DNA from: Podospora pseudocomata
Taxonomy: Eukaryota; Ascomycota; Sordariomycetes; Sordariales; Podosporaceae
Length of the DNA: 64,000 nt
Assembly: GCF_035222375.1 (NCBI RefSeq)
Contig: NW_026946366.1
Location: forward strand, 2,976,001 to 3,040,000
Reading direction: 5' to 3'
Positions 51,816 through 63,251 of this stretch are shown one piece after another. Position 1 is the first letter of the stretch, and each line of letters starts with the position of its first letter. The position numbers and the translations under genes were made by a program. The notes under the pieces were generated by a model that worked only from the letters and a program-made list of their open reading frames with translations, was not told the DNA's origin and ran no database searches.

Positions 51816-54217
51816 CTACACAGCTTGCTTGCCTTCCACCAACGCATCAGAACTCGAGTTTCGTGATTTTGACCTCAAGCTCCACCCATCAGGTCCCCTG
51901 CGTCTCAGCCGGTCCGTGGTGCCCCGCCACAGTGTGCGTAGGTCATGGTACACAACACCGGCAATGTCCCATTTGTCGGCTAGCCAGATGAGGGAAATGG
52001 CGAGAACATAGGTGATGACGCACACGATGATGGTTGATGTCTTGAATCGCTCCACGGTTTCCTCTTGAGACTCAGCTTCGAAGAGTGGGGTGCCAAACAG
52101 GGCCTATGTCATGTCAGCAAGCTGCTGAGCGAGAGCTTGGCATGGAGGGGTACTTACAGAGGTGAAGCTAGGGGGTAGGTACAAAACAGTCATGATGGTG
52201 AAAACAATGACATATCGGTTCATTGTAGTCGCCCTCGAGGCTTCCCGGAGAGAAGTTGCGTTGAACAGCTGCAGCACCGTTAGCACAGGTTCGTCTACCA
52301 AGTTGGTCCAATCACCACCACTCACCCCGTCTCTCAAACTGGTAATCTCCTCCGTCTTTTCAGCAATTCTTCGCAACAGCTTTTCTTCAGTTTGCTGCTG
52401 AAAGTCGGACAAAATCTTCCAGTTGTTCCAGAGCGCCTTGTCCTTGAGCGGGTCCTGTTTCAAGAAAGCCTGGACATCGTGTCCAGCGCGCCGGAAACCC
52501 CCTTGGATCAGCTTCTCGGGGTCCATCTCTTGCAAATCGCGGCCAGTTTCCCGAATAGCGTCGGCGAAGATGCGAAGCATCTGCAGTGTCTTGAAGTACA
52601 CTCTGGAGCGTTCAAAGGAAGTGTCAAACATGAGGCGGGAGCTGGTTTCATCGTCGAGAATGTCGAGGAGCTATGAGTTGACATGTTAGTAATGTGTGTG
52701 CCATGATGAGACGACCATGGCCGAGATATACTGACAGAAGTGTTGACGTTGCTCTCCAATGCGTCCAAACAGTGGCCCCACTCGGTTTCCCAAAACATGA
52801 GCAGACGGTGGATGCTGCTTTGGAGTAAATGATAGCCAGCATTCAGCCCCTCAACAGCAAAGTGTCTATCTCCCCAGTCGGTAAACAAGTCATTTGACAC
52901 ATTGATATCACCATCTTGTTTCATGGTCATAGCATCGGTCAAGGCAACAATACGGAACCCATGGGGGGGATAAGTGTAGTCCCAGTGGCACAGAAGACTC
53001 ATTCTCCGTTCGGTGAAGGGAGAGGATGAGCTTGCAAGGTGAGAGGGGAACTGGCCGGATTGTCTGACACATTTCGCATGAGGCCTCAAGCCAAAATTGA
53101 CCTTATCAGACCTGCTGGCGGGGGAGAAACAGCGGATGGTGTGTTGGTAAGTGGTGTCCGAGTTTCCTGACCACCCGGTGTAATTCATGCGATTGCCACG
53201 TAGGTAAAGAGGTTTCCATCCGGCACAAAACTCGTGAAGAAAGCGGTGGGCGATGCCGGTCTCGGTGTTGGGTTTGTTCAACACCACAGCGGTTATGAGT
53301 GCGAGGCGGTCAAGAGCCATCAAACCGCCGTCGAGCAAAGGAGCAGTGCAATGCCACAGCGAGCCGGGGCTGGTCAAGTGATCAGGGGCTGCCATTGCTG
53401 AGGCGATGGGCTTCCAGTCCTTGTCAAAGACGGACCTCGCCGTCACCAGCTTCTGTGCTGGCCCTTGGCCAGAGTAAAACAGTGGACATCCAATGATGGC
53501 TCCCTCTAGGGCAGGACTCTTGCCGATGATCCATCCTGTCTCACGAGAGTGAGAAAAGGTCAAAGCATCGAGATCAAACCTTGAACCCCATTGCTTGGTG
53601 ACATTAGAGACCTGAGATGCGTCCATGAGGACTCGGTGAATGGGATCCAACTTGTTCGGTCTTTCCCAGTTCCAGTATATCTCTGCGAGCGGCCCGGAGT
53701 GGTTGTCTCGCAATGATACAAAAATGGGGACGTATGCACCGGGGCCATACTCTCCTTGGTGGCCTTCCCTTGGCTTGTGTGAGATGCGTTCCTCGATGAA
53801 GCTGCGAATGAATCTCTTGATGTTCGAGGGGTCCGCGGGACTGAATGACTGGTTCGCAATGTCACGGACCAACTCTCGAACTTTCATCTTGACCAGATCC
53901 GGGTCACTGTTGGAGGTGGTCTCTCTTGACAGTTGAGAAACCGGCGATGCGGGCACATCCGGCTTGTGAGCGGCCAACATGAGCTTGAGAAGCCGGTTGG
54001 TCTCTTGCATCTCGCGAAAGAGATCAGAGATGGATGGGGAGTTGTCTGATGGTATTCCTGGTGTATCTGGCGCTGCAGCATACATGACTGTCGGGCCAGA
54101 CTGTCCCTTGCTACTGGAGACATGTTGGCTGGTGTCATCTTCGCTTTCTGATGAAGGAGGCGGCATACTGGATATCGTCAGAAACTGAGGAGAGAATATG
54201 TTGCAAGAGACTCTCAT
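51816..54217 (-). CDS. CorA-like membrane protein with long cytosolic N-terminus
   Basis: Four exons, 52736-54217, 52326-52670, 52158-52268 and 51816-52103, encode 741 residues. ATG 54166 is an alternative start that would drop 17 residues. The first 130 residues are Ser/Pro-rich. A globular region follows (FIRSFIEERISHKP, GPLAEIYWNWERPNK, SLLCHWDYTYPPHGFRI). Coiled helices then lead into the CorA-type end: SLREASRATTMNRYVIVFTI, MTVLYLPPSFTSALFGTP, and a second helix (IIVCVITYVLAISLIWLADK). This layout is common in fungal CorA-like proteins. The Gly-Met-Asn filter motif of true Mg2+ channels is replaced by Phe-Gly-Thr, so magnesium transport should not be assumed. Confidence 0.8.
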
Positions 54218-54743
54218 TCCAGGCACATGTCGTCTCTATTTAGGGAATGGATCTAAGTGTGAAGCTGGCGGCTTGGCCCCCATCGTGCATGAGAAAGGAT
54301 TCAAGGGGCTCGTCGCTGAAAGCCAATTGGTCATGTTTGTTTTATTTGGGGCCATCCTGTCGTAAGTGATGCGCTGGCTGTTGGAATGAGTTCACACCGG
54401 GCGACTTTCGGCGGACGAAGTAGCTAGGGGGTGTATTAACTCGCGTGGCTTTGCTGTTGAAGATAGCTATGGCTCGGGTCGACGATTAGAGAAGAGGTGA
54501 AGCAAGTGTCAAACGGCACTTTTGGGGGATGGACCTGCCAGAGGACAAGCGCCCAGTACATGACCCCACCATCACCCACTGCCTGCAGGGTTCACAGCTG
54601 AAACAAGGGGCCAGAGCTTCCGCCAAGCCACTGTAGCGACCCCACGCAGGTACCTTGACGGAACACCGCCAAATCCCAAAACCTGGAACCCAAACATCAA
54701 CATTCCTGTCAAATACTAAGATACACCTCCAGCAGCAGCCAAC
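54218..54743. other. Divergent promoter, CorA-like / dynactin p25
   Basis: About 525 bp between two divergent starts. No TATA box or repeat is obvious, as expected for a housekeeping gene. Confidence 0.4.
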
Positions 54744-55455
54744 ATGTCGCGCCGTCCGCCGAGAGGAGAATACATTGAGACCGTATGTCAATGACCTCGG
54801 AGCATCGGGATGAGGAATCTAGACTCACATTGCGTAGGACACGGGCAACAAGGTCGCTCGCAAAGCTACCCTCGTCGGTACCCAAAACATTATGCTCGGT
54901 GGAAAGACAGTCATCCAGCCCGAAGTCATGATCCGTGGCGACCTGGTCCGATCGATCCAATCCTCCTCCAGCAGCAGCAGCAGCGGAACACCGAACAACA
55001 CGGCTGTAGCAATTGGCCGCTATTGTTTCCTCAGCCGAGCCTCGTGTTTACGCCCGCCAGGCCGATTCTATAAGGGGTACTGTGCCACCATATAGCTTGC
55101 TACACTATAAATCTCTAACTTGTCCCTTCTACGCAGTGCTTTCACATACATGCCCCTACGGATGGGTGACCACGTCTTTGTCGGGCCCTCGTCTGTTATC
55201 CAAGCCGCGTCGATCGGAAGCCACGTACACATCGGAGCGAGAGTGGTGGTGGGCGAGTTTGCCATTATCAAAGATTACGTACGGGTGCTGGACGAAACTG
55301 TCATTCCGCCCAACATGGTCATCCCAAGCTTCTCCATTGTGGCAGGACAGCCGGCAAGAGTGATTGGGGAAGTGCCAGAAGGCGGCCACGAGGCGTTTGA
55401 GCTGAGAGATTTGTACAAAACAGTTGGCAACAACCCACAGCCGCCCGCGTCCTGA
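54744..55455 (+). CDS. Dynactin subunit p25 (DCTN5; ro-12 type)
   Basis: Exons 54744-54782, 54838-55076 and 55137-55455 encode 198 residues, close to the usual length. The second intron (60 bp) is read from GTACTG to GCAG. The protein is a left-handed beta-helix of hexapeptide repeats in the pointed-end complex of dynactin, which links dynein to cargo, notably early endosomes in fungi. Family text is unmistakable: GEYIETDTGNKVARKATLVG, AVAIGRYCFLSRASCLRPPG, MPLRMGDHVFVGPSSVIQAA, SIGSHVHIGARVVVGEFAII, KDYVRVLDETVIPPNMVIPS, QPARVIGEVPEGGHEAFELR. A run of nine serines (SIQSSSSSSSSSG, encoded by imperfect TCC/AGC repeats) interrupts one early loop. Confidence 0.93.
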
Positions 55456-55596
55456 AACGCCAGATCCGAATAACCAGTTGACGATTTACGGTTTATTACG
55501 ATTTACGACTACAGAGAAGTGTATTATCGGTGCAAGACAGAAGCAATCAGTTCGGGATAATGAAAGCTTGTGATCTGTAACACCAGGCTTCTCCAG

Positions 55597-56150
55597 TTAC
55601 AACCAGCTCTTTGCGTTGTCCGCCAGACTCTCTTTCAGCTTGCGCCATTCGCCATTCCGGCTCAGTCTGCTCAGCAGCTCCTTGCCAACAGCCGTGTCGG
55701 CCACTGTATGGTCTTCACCATAGTTCTCAACCTGGGCCATCTTGTCGGCGTGCCTGGGAAATATCTCCTTCAGCATCTCGCCTATCTGGTAAAAGCCGTA
55801 CCTGTCCCAAAAGGCATAGATGAGCTGCTTGTCAACAGCAGGAGAGGAAAACCTACGAGGTTGCATCATACTCAGAATGCACACGTGTGCATTCTCCAGA
55901 CTCAATGCACCATCCCCGCCGTCGACAGGATGCCCTGGTTCTTTGGGTCCAGGCACGGCCAGATCACCTTATCCAACAACAGGGTGTTCAACGTGAAAGG
56001 CAGCTGCTCTTTCTTCTCCTCCACCCAGTGCCAAATCCTTTGCTCGATCAGCGTCTTCATGGCCATGAACCCAGCCATACCCTTCTCGCTGGGACCGGCA
56101 TGCTTGCCCCTTGACAGTTTGACATCCTCTATATTCTAGGGGTTTTGGTC
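55597..56150 (-). CDS. Unresolved exons of an unknown protein
   Basis: Two minus-strand segments look coding. The upstream one (about 55935-56145) reads EDVKLSRGKHAGPSEKGMAG, then TLIEQRIWHWVEEKKEQLPF and LLLDKVIWPCLDPKNQGILS, ending at a stop after AGMVH. The downstream one (55597-55905) reads RRFSSPAVDKQLIYAFWDRY, GFYQIGEMLKEIFPRHADKM and KLKESLADNAKSWL. A splice from near 55930 to near 55865 is plausible in position but not in phase as I read it. The frame further upstream (to about 56440) is Arg-rich and may or may not belong. No domain is recognised and no start could be fixed. Confidence 0.35.
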
Positions 56151-56742
56151 CAACGTCGTTGCTCTTTGCGACCGAGGTGTCCAGGCCGCCGGTCCGCAAG
56201 ATTCGGGCATCTCGGTCTTGACTCGTTGGTCGAGCATACCGTCGGGCGTTGCATAAGTGTGGGAGGTTGAGATGCATGTCCGAGACTTGGGCATCATCGG
56301 CTATGATCTCAGTCCTCACCCTTCTCATGGCACCGGGCTCCACATACATGCGTTCGCCTCTTCTCCGCCGCAGGCGCAAGATGTGTTTGAGTGTCACCAG
56401 GTGGGAGAGCCTGGCTATTTCCCTGTGCTTTGACAAAGGCATTGTTGTCAGCGCCGAATGGTAAGATAACAACTCGACTTAACAAAGAAGCTGTTGAGGC
56501 AGACCCACTGTCCCCCTGAACACCTTTTTCTTTATTTTGCAGCATCAGGAAGATTCTAGACATGTGGTAGCACTCTTGGATTGCCCGCCGCATGAACTGG
56601 TTGCGCAGTTGTTCGTGGAACATCAATGATGAGAATGTAACCAGCTCTAGATAGATAGGATATTTAATTGGAAAGTGTTGCTGGCGGACTTGTCTTGCTC
56701 TCCATCCCCTTTCCATTCATTCATCAAATCAATAATCCCATC

Positions 56743-57411
56743 ATGTGCTGGCCAACAGTTCCAAAGCACCCCTGGTGCGATTGCACCCTCGATGAAATTC
56801 TGACCATCGACGGCAAACCCTCATGCCCACACCACGTTTCGATATCTCCATATGGGCTGTTTTATCACCCAGCTGAAATTTCTGAGGCGCTCTCAGTCAT
56901 CATCCGCCCAGACATCCATTGGATGCCATGTGACTTTTACTACAGGGCTTCCAGTTACGCAGGAGTGCTAAGCCATAGAGAATGCTACCGCATGCAGAGA
57001 AGCCAGCACAAACAGACTATTCCACCACCGGGTTACAAACCATTTCTTCTATGGGACGGACTTTGTGCTCAATGTGGTGGATGGGGGGCTGGAAATGGGT
57101 ACTCTCTTCCGTTGATACCGTTGACTTGGGCCCAGGTTGGTGAGCGCGGTCAGGTCCGGTATCGTTATCAGCTTCCCGATGGTTCACCACTACTTGACCG
57201 TGAGGCAGAGGCTGCTTTGACTGGTGCGCAGAGAGAGGAGGCGTCGGCTGATGAGATTGTATACGTAAGTATGGATCAAGCTACTATTTACATGCTGCCT
57301 CTTGGGCCTGCTCCATTGCCGGACAATGTCGTAGAGAGAATGGAGAAGTCTGAGCGTAGAAAGTCAAGGGCGGATAGGCTTGCGGATGTTTTCAAGAGTG
57401 TCTTTCGCTAG
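56743..57411 (+). CDS. Hypothetical protein with Cys-rich start
   Basis: An intronless 222-residue frame from ATG 56743 (MCWPTVPKHPWCDC, then SCPHHVSISPYG). Cys2, Cys12, Cys14 and a later CAQCGG could form a zinc site. The middle is Tyr/Pro/Gly-rich (DFYYRASSYAGVL, LPLIPLTWAQVGERGQVRYR), and the end is a basic/acidic helix (ERMEKSERRKSRADRLADVF). No signal peptide and no recognised domain. The Met-Cys start with early CxC resembles the predicted protein at 62442, but the rest is not alike. Confidence 0.6.
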   Translation: MCWPTVPKHPWCDCTLDEILTIDGKPSCPHHVSISPYGLFYHPAEISEALSVIIRPDIHWMPCDFYYRASSYAGVLSHRECYRMQRSQHKQTIPPPGYKPFLLWDGLCAQCGGWGAGNGYSLPLIPLTWAQVGERGQVRYRYQLPDGSPLLDREAEAALTGAQREEASADEIVYVSMDQATIYMLPLGPAPLPDNVVERMEKSERRKSRADRLADVFKSVFR

Positions 57412-58766
57412 TGGCTTTCATAATACCTCACTGACAATGTAATGCCTTGGTACCGCTCCAAGGTCAAATTAATAGATAATACCTGAATAATTCGCAATTT
57501 TCATACCTGTTTGCCCTTGGTCCATCTGTTCTTTCTTGCTGTTTATGCCGGCTACTATTCATAAATAAAAACATTCAACCTTCAGATTCAAACTATCTAC
57601 CTAGTCTAGGCCCTTCCATAAAAGAAGCCAACATTTTGAGTGCCGGATGCCTGCCGCTAAATAAGCGCTGTGTGACGTTGCCAGCTATCCATGACCCCCT
57701 GTCTGGAAAGAAAACACGCAATGGCGATAAACACTGCCGACGAATCACCTCGCGGGTAATTTCCGCTGTCAGCAAAGATAGAGTGAGCCACGACGTCGAT
57801 ATGAAAAAAAAGAAACATTTCAAGGCTTGGGAGCTCGGCTGGCTCAACCGACCTTGCAGCAGTGATGTTGGCAAGAAACAAGTCTTTTTTACCCGCAGCG
57901 GGCGGCACAGAAAGAATAGTATAGCACCAACCCCAGCATATATTGCTGCTTGTTTCTTGCAAAGAAGCACAAAAGCAAGCTCTAACCAACAGACCGGAAG
58001 AAGACAAAACCTTGCATGGCGACCCAACAACCGGAAGCCGGCAAAGGTCCTCTCGTCGAATTGGACGTGGCGAAGGGTAGTGTTGTACCACCACAACTGC
58101 CGAAAAAGGTTCCGAACATAAATGCAAAAATGGTTCTTGCTTGCTTGGGGCTAGAATCATCTCTGGGTAAAGCGGATGGGCGTCGTCATGCTGTGGTTAC
58201 ACGCGGTAGAGTAAACGTTGTTTGGGCGACCACTAGATTGTATTTACCCGTGCGTTTAAACACAACCCATTCTCGCCGGACGACCCGATTCGTCCCCCCA
58301 TAGAGAGCACACTGTCGCGAACGGAGATTAAAAATCCGGGGAACGCTTGGCGGCAGGCTTCGCTTGGCTATCAGTCTGGTTACTCGGCCCAATCACGAGT
58401 GCTGTATCTGTGTTCCGGCAAGCTTGAGTGGGTATGCTCATGTAGATGAAGCTATACCGGTGATATACATGTTGCCCTCGTGGACTCGCTGCGGAGGCAG
58501 TGGCCGTGGTTGAATGCTGGTGATGCGACCTGGATATTGATTGTCGCATCACTCTTTCTCGAACCCGCCCCACGGAGTGAGCCGACGATCCGGCCTGAAG
58601 GAAACCATGGCATGCAGCCGGGTCACAGTCTCGCAGATGGAGAGGGGAACGCGCCACTCTTGGAAGTAGATATCTTCGGCTTGAGCCGACCTTGGATCTT
58701 GGCCTGGGGCTCATCTCCTCTTTCTCTTGCAGTTGTCGTGTAGAACGTACATTGACGTTAACCACC
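57412..58766. other. Intergenic, no supported gene
   Basis: About 1.35 kb. A 95-codon frame begins at ATG 58016 (MATQQPEAGKGPLVELDV) but lacks features and is overlapped by longer minus-strand frames. The promoter of the intradiol dioxygenase gene lies at the right end, without an obvious TATA box. Confidence 0.4.
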
Positions 58767-60105
58767 ATGGCGCTCAAGAGTTTGCTTTCCTCCCTGTTGC
58801 TGGCCCCTCTGGCCTTGGCCCATCCGGGTCACAAGGAGGCGGTCCACGCCCACCGCGCTCTTCCACTCGAGCGGAGGTCTCTTGACCACTGCAGCAAGGA
58901 GTTCAACAGCCCCGAGTTCATTCAGCGAACCGTCGAAATCAATGGTGCCGAGATCAAGAGGTTGAGGCGTGCCTTGGGCTACGAGGTTGACGAGAAGCCC
59001 AAGATCACTCCCCGCGACTACCTTTCCGTCTCGAGAATCGACCACAAGAGCAACAAGACGGTCACCGAGGGCATGGACCTTTCCACCCTCTTCTCCAACT
59101 ATGGAGCTTGCATGCTCATGCCTGTCGTTGACGAGGGACCGTTGTGTGAGTGACTTGGTCGTTGAATAGCGTGGATGCTCGGGTATTGACTGGTTGATAG
59201 ACGTCAAGGGCGAGGAGATCCGCAAGAACATCACCAACGGCGAGAGGGGTATCAAGATGACGCTTGCCATCCAAGTTGTGGATTACAAGACATGCCAGAC
59301 CGTCCCCAACGCCTACGTTGACATCTGGAGCTCCAACGCCACCGTAAGTAGCCGCAAAGCGCGATGGAATGCTGGTGAACCCAACTGACATCGTGCAGGG
59401 TATCTATGTTGGTGTCCAAGGCTACCCCGGCATGGGCGACCCCAACGATGCCTCCATCCTCAAGGGCACAACCCTTCGCGGCGTGCAGCCTACCGACAGC
59501 CATGGTGTGGCTTCCTTTGACACCATGTTCCCAGGTCACTATGACGGTCGTGCGACCCATATCCACGGTAAGCAGTTCCAACTGCAGCAAGTCAAGAGAC
59601 CAAAAAGCTGACCTCTGATGCAGCCATCGTCTGGCTCGGAGCCACCAAGCACGCCAACAACACCCTGACTGGCGGTCGTGCTGCCCATATTGGTCAAATC
59701 TACTTTGACCAAGGCCTCATCACGGCCGCTGAGAGGAACGCGCCCTACAACACTAACCGCATGCCCATCCAGCAGAACACGCGCGACTTTTTGTTCCAGG
59801 CCGGCGCCAACGGTGACGACCCGATCGTCCGCTACTCCTTCATTGGCAAGGACGTCTCCGAGGGTCTCTTTGCCTGGATCCGCTTCGGTATCAACCAGCA
59901 GACCAGCCGCCCGCTCAACCCTGCTGCTTACTGGACTGCGAACGGTGGCGTCATGAACCCCACTGGTCCCATCTCCAAGCTTCCCGGCGGTGGTGGCGGC
60001 GGCGGTGGCTGGCCCGGTTTCGGTGGCGGTTGGGGTAAGCGCTTCGCTGAGAAGCTTGGTCGCAAGGTCGAGGCTGAGGCTGAGCTCCAAGAGGATGCCG
60101 AGTAA
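58767..60105 (+). CDS. Secreted intradiol ring-cleavage dioxygenase
   Basis: Four exons, 58767-59145, 59201-59343, 59399-59567 and 59624-60105 (introns of 55-56 bp), encode 390 residues. A signal peptide (KSLLSSLLLAPLALAHPGH) is followed by a short helical region and the catalytic beta-sandwich: DEGPLYVKGEEIRKNIT (first iron Tyr), TLAIQVVDYKTC, NAYVDIWSSNATGIYVG, TLRGVQPTDSHGVASFDTMF and PGHYDGRATHIHAIVW, which supplies the second Tyr and both iron His. These non-haem Fe(III) enzymes split catechol-type rings between the hydroxyls. Secreted fungal forms probably act on plant or fungal aromatics. A Gly-rich stretch (GGGGGGGGWPGFGGGWG) and an acidic end complete the protein. Confidence 0.92.
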
Positions 60106-60477
60106 ATTGGTAGGACCAGTCGTGGATGGCAATGGGTGACGCGGGGTTGTTTTGACGGGGTCGTTATGCTCTGGTGAAAATTAGGAACAGTACCGTACAT
60201 AAGAAGAGATTTGGACGACATACCTTTCTCTCAATGCTGATGAATTCTTTAATTTTGCCGATTTGATATGCTGAAAGTGTTACGCGTGTTCGCTTTGGTG
60301 GAACTATTCGAGGTCGCTATTCTGTGAGGTTTGGAGGTTGGTGTGAGGTAACGCGAATTGAAGTTGCATGTGCTAAAAGTGAGCGAACTGTCAGTGGAGA
60401 AACGGCGGCTCGTCATAAACACAGATTTTGTAGCAGCCGGCAAGCAATTCGCTACGACAGGTGATCACACCTGTGAA

Positions 60478-60557
60478 TCTTCCGTAGTATAGTGGTCAGT
60501 ATGTGAGCTTGTCATCCAACAACGCTCGAGACCCGGGTTCAATTCCCGGCGGGAGAG
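60478..60557 (+). tRNA. tRNA-Asp (GTC), with short intron
   Basis: The cloverleaf folds by eye. The acceptor stem is TCTTCCG with CGGGAGA. The D arm is GTAT..GTAT. The anticodon stem is TGAGC with GCTCG around loop TTGTCA. The variable part is AGAC, and the T arm is CCGGG-TTCAATT-CCCGG. The discriminator base is G. The anticodon is GTC. About 8 bases (near 60516-60523) sit just 3' of the anticodon where nuclear tRNA introns are found. The A and B boxes for RNA polymerase III lie inside the D and T arms. Confidence 0.85.
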
Positions 60558-62441
60558 TCAGTCCACATCATATCTTTTGCTTTTTACTTGCCATCTTCTT
60601 TTGGCAGATGGCAGCTGAAAGATTGTTGATCATGTGGTCAGGCATTCTTCCTGACCGAGCCTCCTCGGACTGTGCCGAAGATCCTGTGTCTTGAGATCGC
60701 AAAGTCCGAGGGTTCTTGCCCCACTCAAGCCGAGATTATGGGTCTGATCGGCAGAGGTCCGGTCCGTCAACGGGAAGGTGGGGCACAGAACGCCGCCGCA
60801 TAGCCGCGCTTCTCCCATGGCTATATTGGGCCCACGGGATCAAAGTGAATCATTCTTGATCTGGCGGTCTACAGACCGGGCTGAATTACCTCATACTCTC
60901 GCAATGGTTGCATATCATAGGGCTGTTGATTTGTCCTCCCCTTCGGACCAAAATCTGTCCGATCAGCGAACCTCGGGCCCACCTTCTGCCTTGTGATGGG
61001 TGCTTGCTCATGCACTGCCTCCCTACAAACTGATCCTCACGCGTGCGGCTGAAGGTGGGTTTATAGTCTTGATCTTGCTACTCTAGCATGACTGAGTCTA
61101 ATCTCTCCTTGATTGTGGAATTCTCACTCTTGACGTATATCAACTTCAGGTTCTTGCTCAAGTTAGGCACCTGTGTTCAACCAATCTTCTGACTCTCCTC
61201 AACTTGCAGCATCATGCTAGCATACGCTTACAAACCCTCGACAAACTTCTATTCCCCTCCAAGCTACATAGTCGCTCCGGAATATCCACTAGTACCGTGG
61301 GCTCTTGACGCTCGGTCAATATTGACAGACACTGTCCGACCTGGAACACTTGGGCCGTTGGAGGTGCTGAAGCTGACACCAGCCGTCGTGGACTTGGTGC
61401 AGGGCGTCGCGCAGGATATGGTGTTGGTTGCTCGGTAATGATCAAAATGTTGGACGTCTTGTCGTGTTTTGGCTAGATAATGGCATGCCGGGCGAGGGAA
61501 ACATTGGGGGGTGGTTACTGAATAACAGTGGATTAGAGGACTGCGAGCATTCAGGGTTTCAGGAGTCACTTTCAACAAAACAGGCACCTACCATATCCCT
61601 TCTTCTTACTGTAACGGCGTTATATCAGGGTTGTTTCTACAGGGTGTAACGATAGATGCGTCATGTGGGGCATGGGTTATGGGGTTATCTAGAGTCATCA
61701 GGAAGCACTGTGTCCCTTCTTTTCTTTATGTTCAAAGCCTTAAAAACTTCGAGATGTTTGCTTACTTATGAATGAATGTTGATTAAACACGTTGAGAGAA
61801 GTCCTTTGTTTTTCAAGTGTCATTGTTACAACGAAAGACATGCTTCTTTCATATTGATCGTTTTAATTTATTATGCACTGTTATTTCCAAGCAAAAAAAC
61901 AAAAGTAGCCGGAGATCCGGCAGGTTTCTGACCCTCCCCGCAAAGATGATGAGGTGGTTGAGAGAAGCCCGTTGGCACCATTGTCAGATTACCCCTATCC
62001 AGGCTTTCTACCTCGTGTGTATATGATACCTGATTTGTGGTCCGATGTTATAGATTCAACTATCTTCATCACATTGATCGTCTCAAGGATTTCTTGAGGG
62101 GGGATAGAATTGACATGTCCAGCGGGCGAGCCGAGCAGATTCACGTGCAAGTCACAATGGCAGAGTCCGGACTTCCATCAAGCAATGACTCGCCCAACAC
62201 TATTTTCAGTTCGGCTGTTTCGAGGTAAGCGTCAGATGCCATCACGGTGTACCCGTCCAGCGCATCGATATCTTGTGAGTTATTTCTTGTCCAGCGACAT
62301 GCTTAGAACACATAAGAATTCCTTACCTACTCACACTTCCCATGCCGTAGGTTTGGGATATGATAGTTGACTTTTTACCACCTCCACTTCCATACACACC
62401 AAAAACACTCATTTCGTGAAGAAACAAACAACAAGAAAAAC
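60558..62441. other. Gene-poor stretch after the tRNA
   Basis: About 1.9 kb without a convincing gene. Small frames at 61213-61438 (plus) and 61264-61587 (minus) overlap one another and match nothing I know. A T run suitable for polymerase III termination (TCTTTTGCTTTTTAC) lies about 15-30 bp after the tRNA. The last 80 bases are the A/C-rich leader of the next gene. Confidence 0.4.
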
Positions 62442-63251
62442 ATGTGCATGAAAGTACTCACCCTAACGGTCTGCATCTGCCCTCACCGAGACGACTCGTC
62501 TCTATGCCCTCACGCCACCAACGTCCGCCTATCACCCTCGGAGATCCTCGACGAACCATTCACTGCTCAAGGATGGGCAACTCGGCTGCCTACTGTTCTC
62601 CAAGGCCACGTGGACTGGAAGTTTCCTCAAGATCAGACGCAATGGGAGCACTGTCCTACATACAAGGCTCGAAATCGACACTCTTCTGACCATGGATCCA
62701 ACGGAAGCAAGATAATCGCCGGAAGAGAGATTTCTTGCCCTGAGACCCAGGAGCTTGCTGGGAGATTGGATGGCCAGTGGACTCGGGTAGTCAGAAGGTT
62801 GTGTGAAGAGTGCGAGCATGGGCATGGGGTGGGAACGCGTGGTTTGCTGCCGCAACCACAGAAACAACGACAGGATAACCAAATGCCGAAGGTGGCGTTT
62901 GAAAAACAACCTGTCGTGGCGTCGAATGCTGTCGGTGTCAGGAGAGCTGCTATCAGGAGGAGAGCGAGCATGATTCCGACTGTTGGCGGTCGTGAGAGAT
63001 TGTCGGTCGTGAGCAAGACGACTAGTGTTAGGAGCGATGAGTCTTGGATTCGAGAGGGTTTGAGCGGTCGTATTCCTGTTCAGCGAAAAGTGATCCATGT
63101 CGATACAGGTGCCACGACTGGACTTCCTCAACAGGGTTGGAATCTTCGCGGAAATATAAATGCTGGGTCTAGCAATGGCGGGAGGTTGGGTTTGGTGCGG
63201 AGTATTGTGGGAAGTCAAAAGAAAAGTCTAGTGGGGCATAAAAGGGAATAG
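62442..63251 (+). CDS. Hypothetical protein with Met-Cys start
   Basis: A 269-residue frame from ATG 62442, chosen over earlier in-frame codons because it follows an ACAAGAAAAAC leader. It starts MCMKVLTLTVCICPHRDDSS and LCPH, a Cys/His cluster that could bind zinc (C-x-C..C..H). A second cluster lies mid-protein (VRRLCEECEHGHGVG). The C-terminal 100 residues are basic and Ser/Gly/Arg-rich (VRRAAIRRRASMIPTVGGRE, SSNGGRLGLVRSIVG) and likely disordered. I do not recognise the family; similar short Cys-start proteins are common in Sordariomycetes. No neighbours of informative function. Confidence 0.55.
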   Translation: MCMKVLTLTVCICPHRDDSSLCPHATNVRLSPSEILDEPFTAQGWATRLPTVLQGHVDWKFPQDQTQWEHCPTYKARNRHSSDHGSNGSKIIAGREISCPETQELAGRLDGQWTRVVRRLCEECEHGHGVGTRGLLPQPQKQRQDNQMPKVAFEKQPVVASNAVGVRRAAIRRRASMIPTVGGRERLSVVSKTTSVRSDESWIREGLSGRIPVQRKVIHVDTGATTGLPQQGWNLRGNINAGSSNGGRLGLVRSIVGSQKKSLVGHKRE

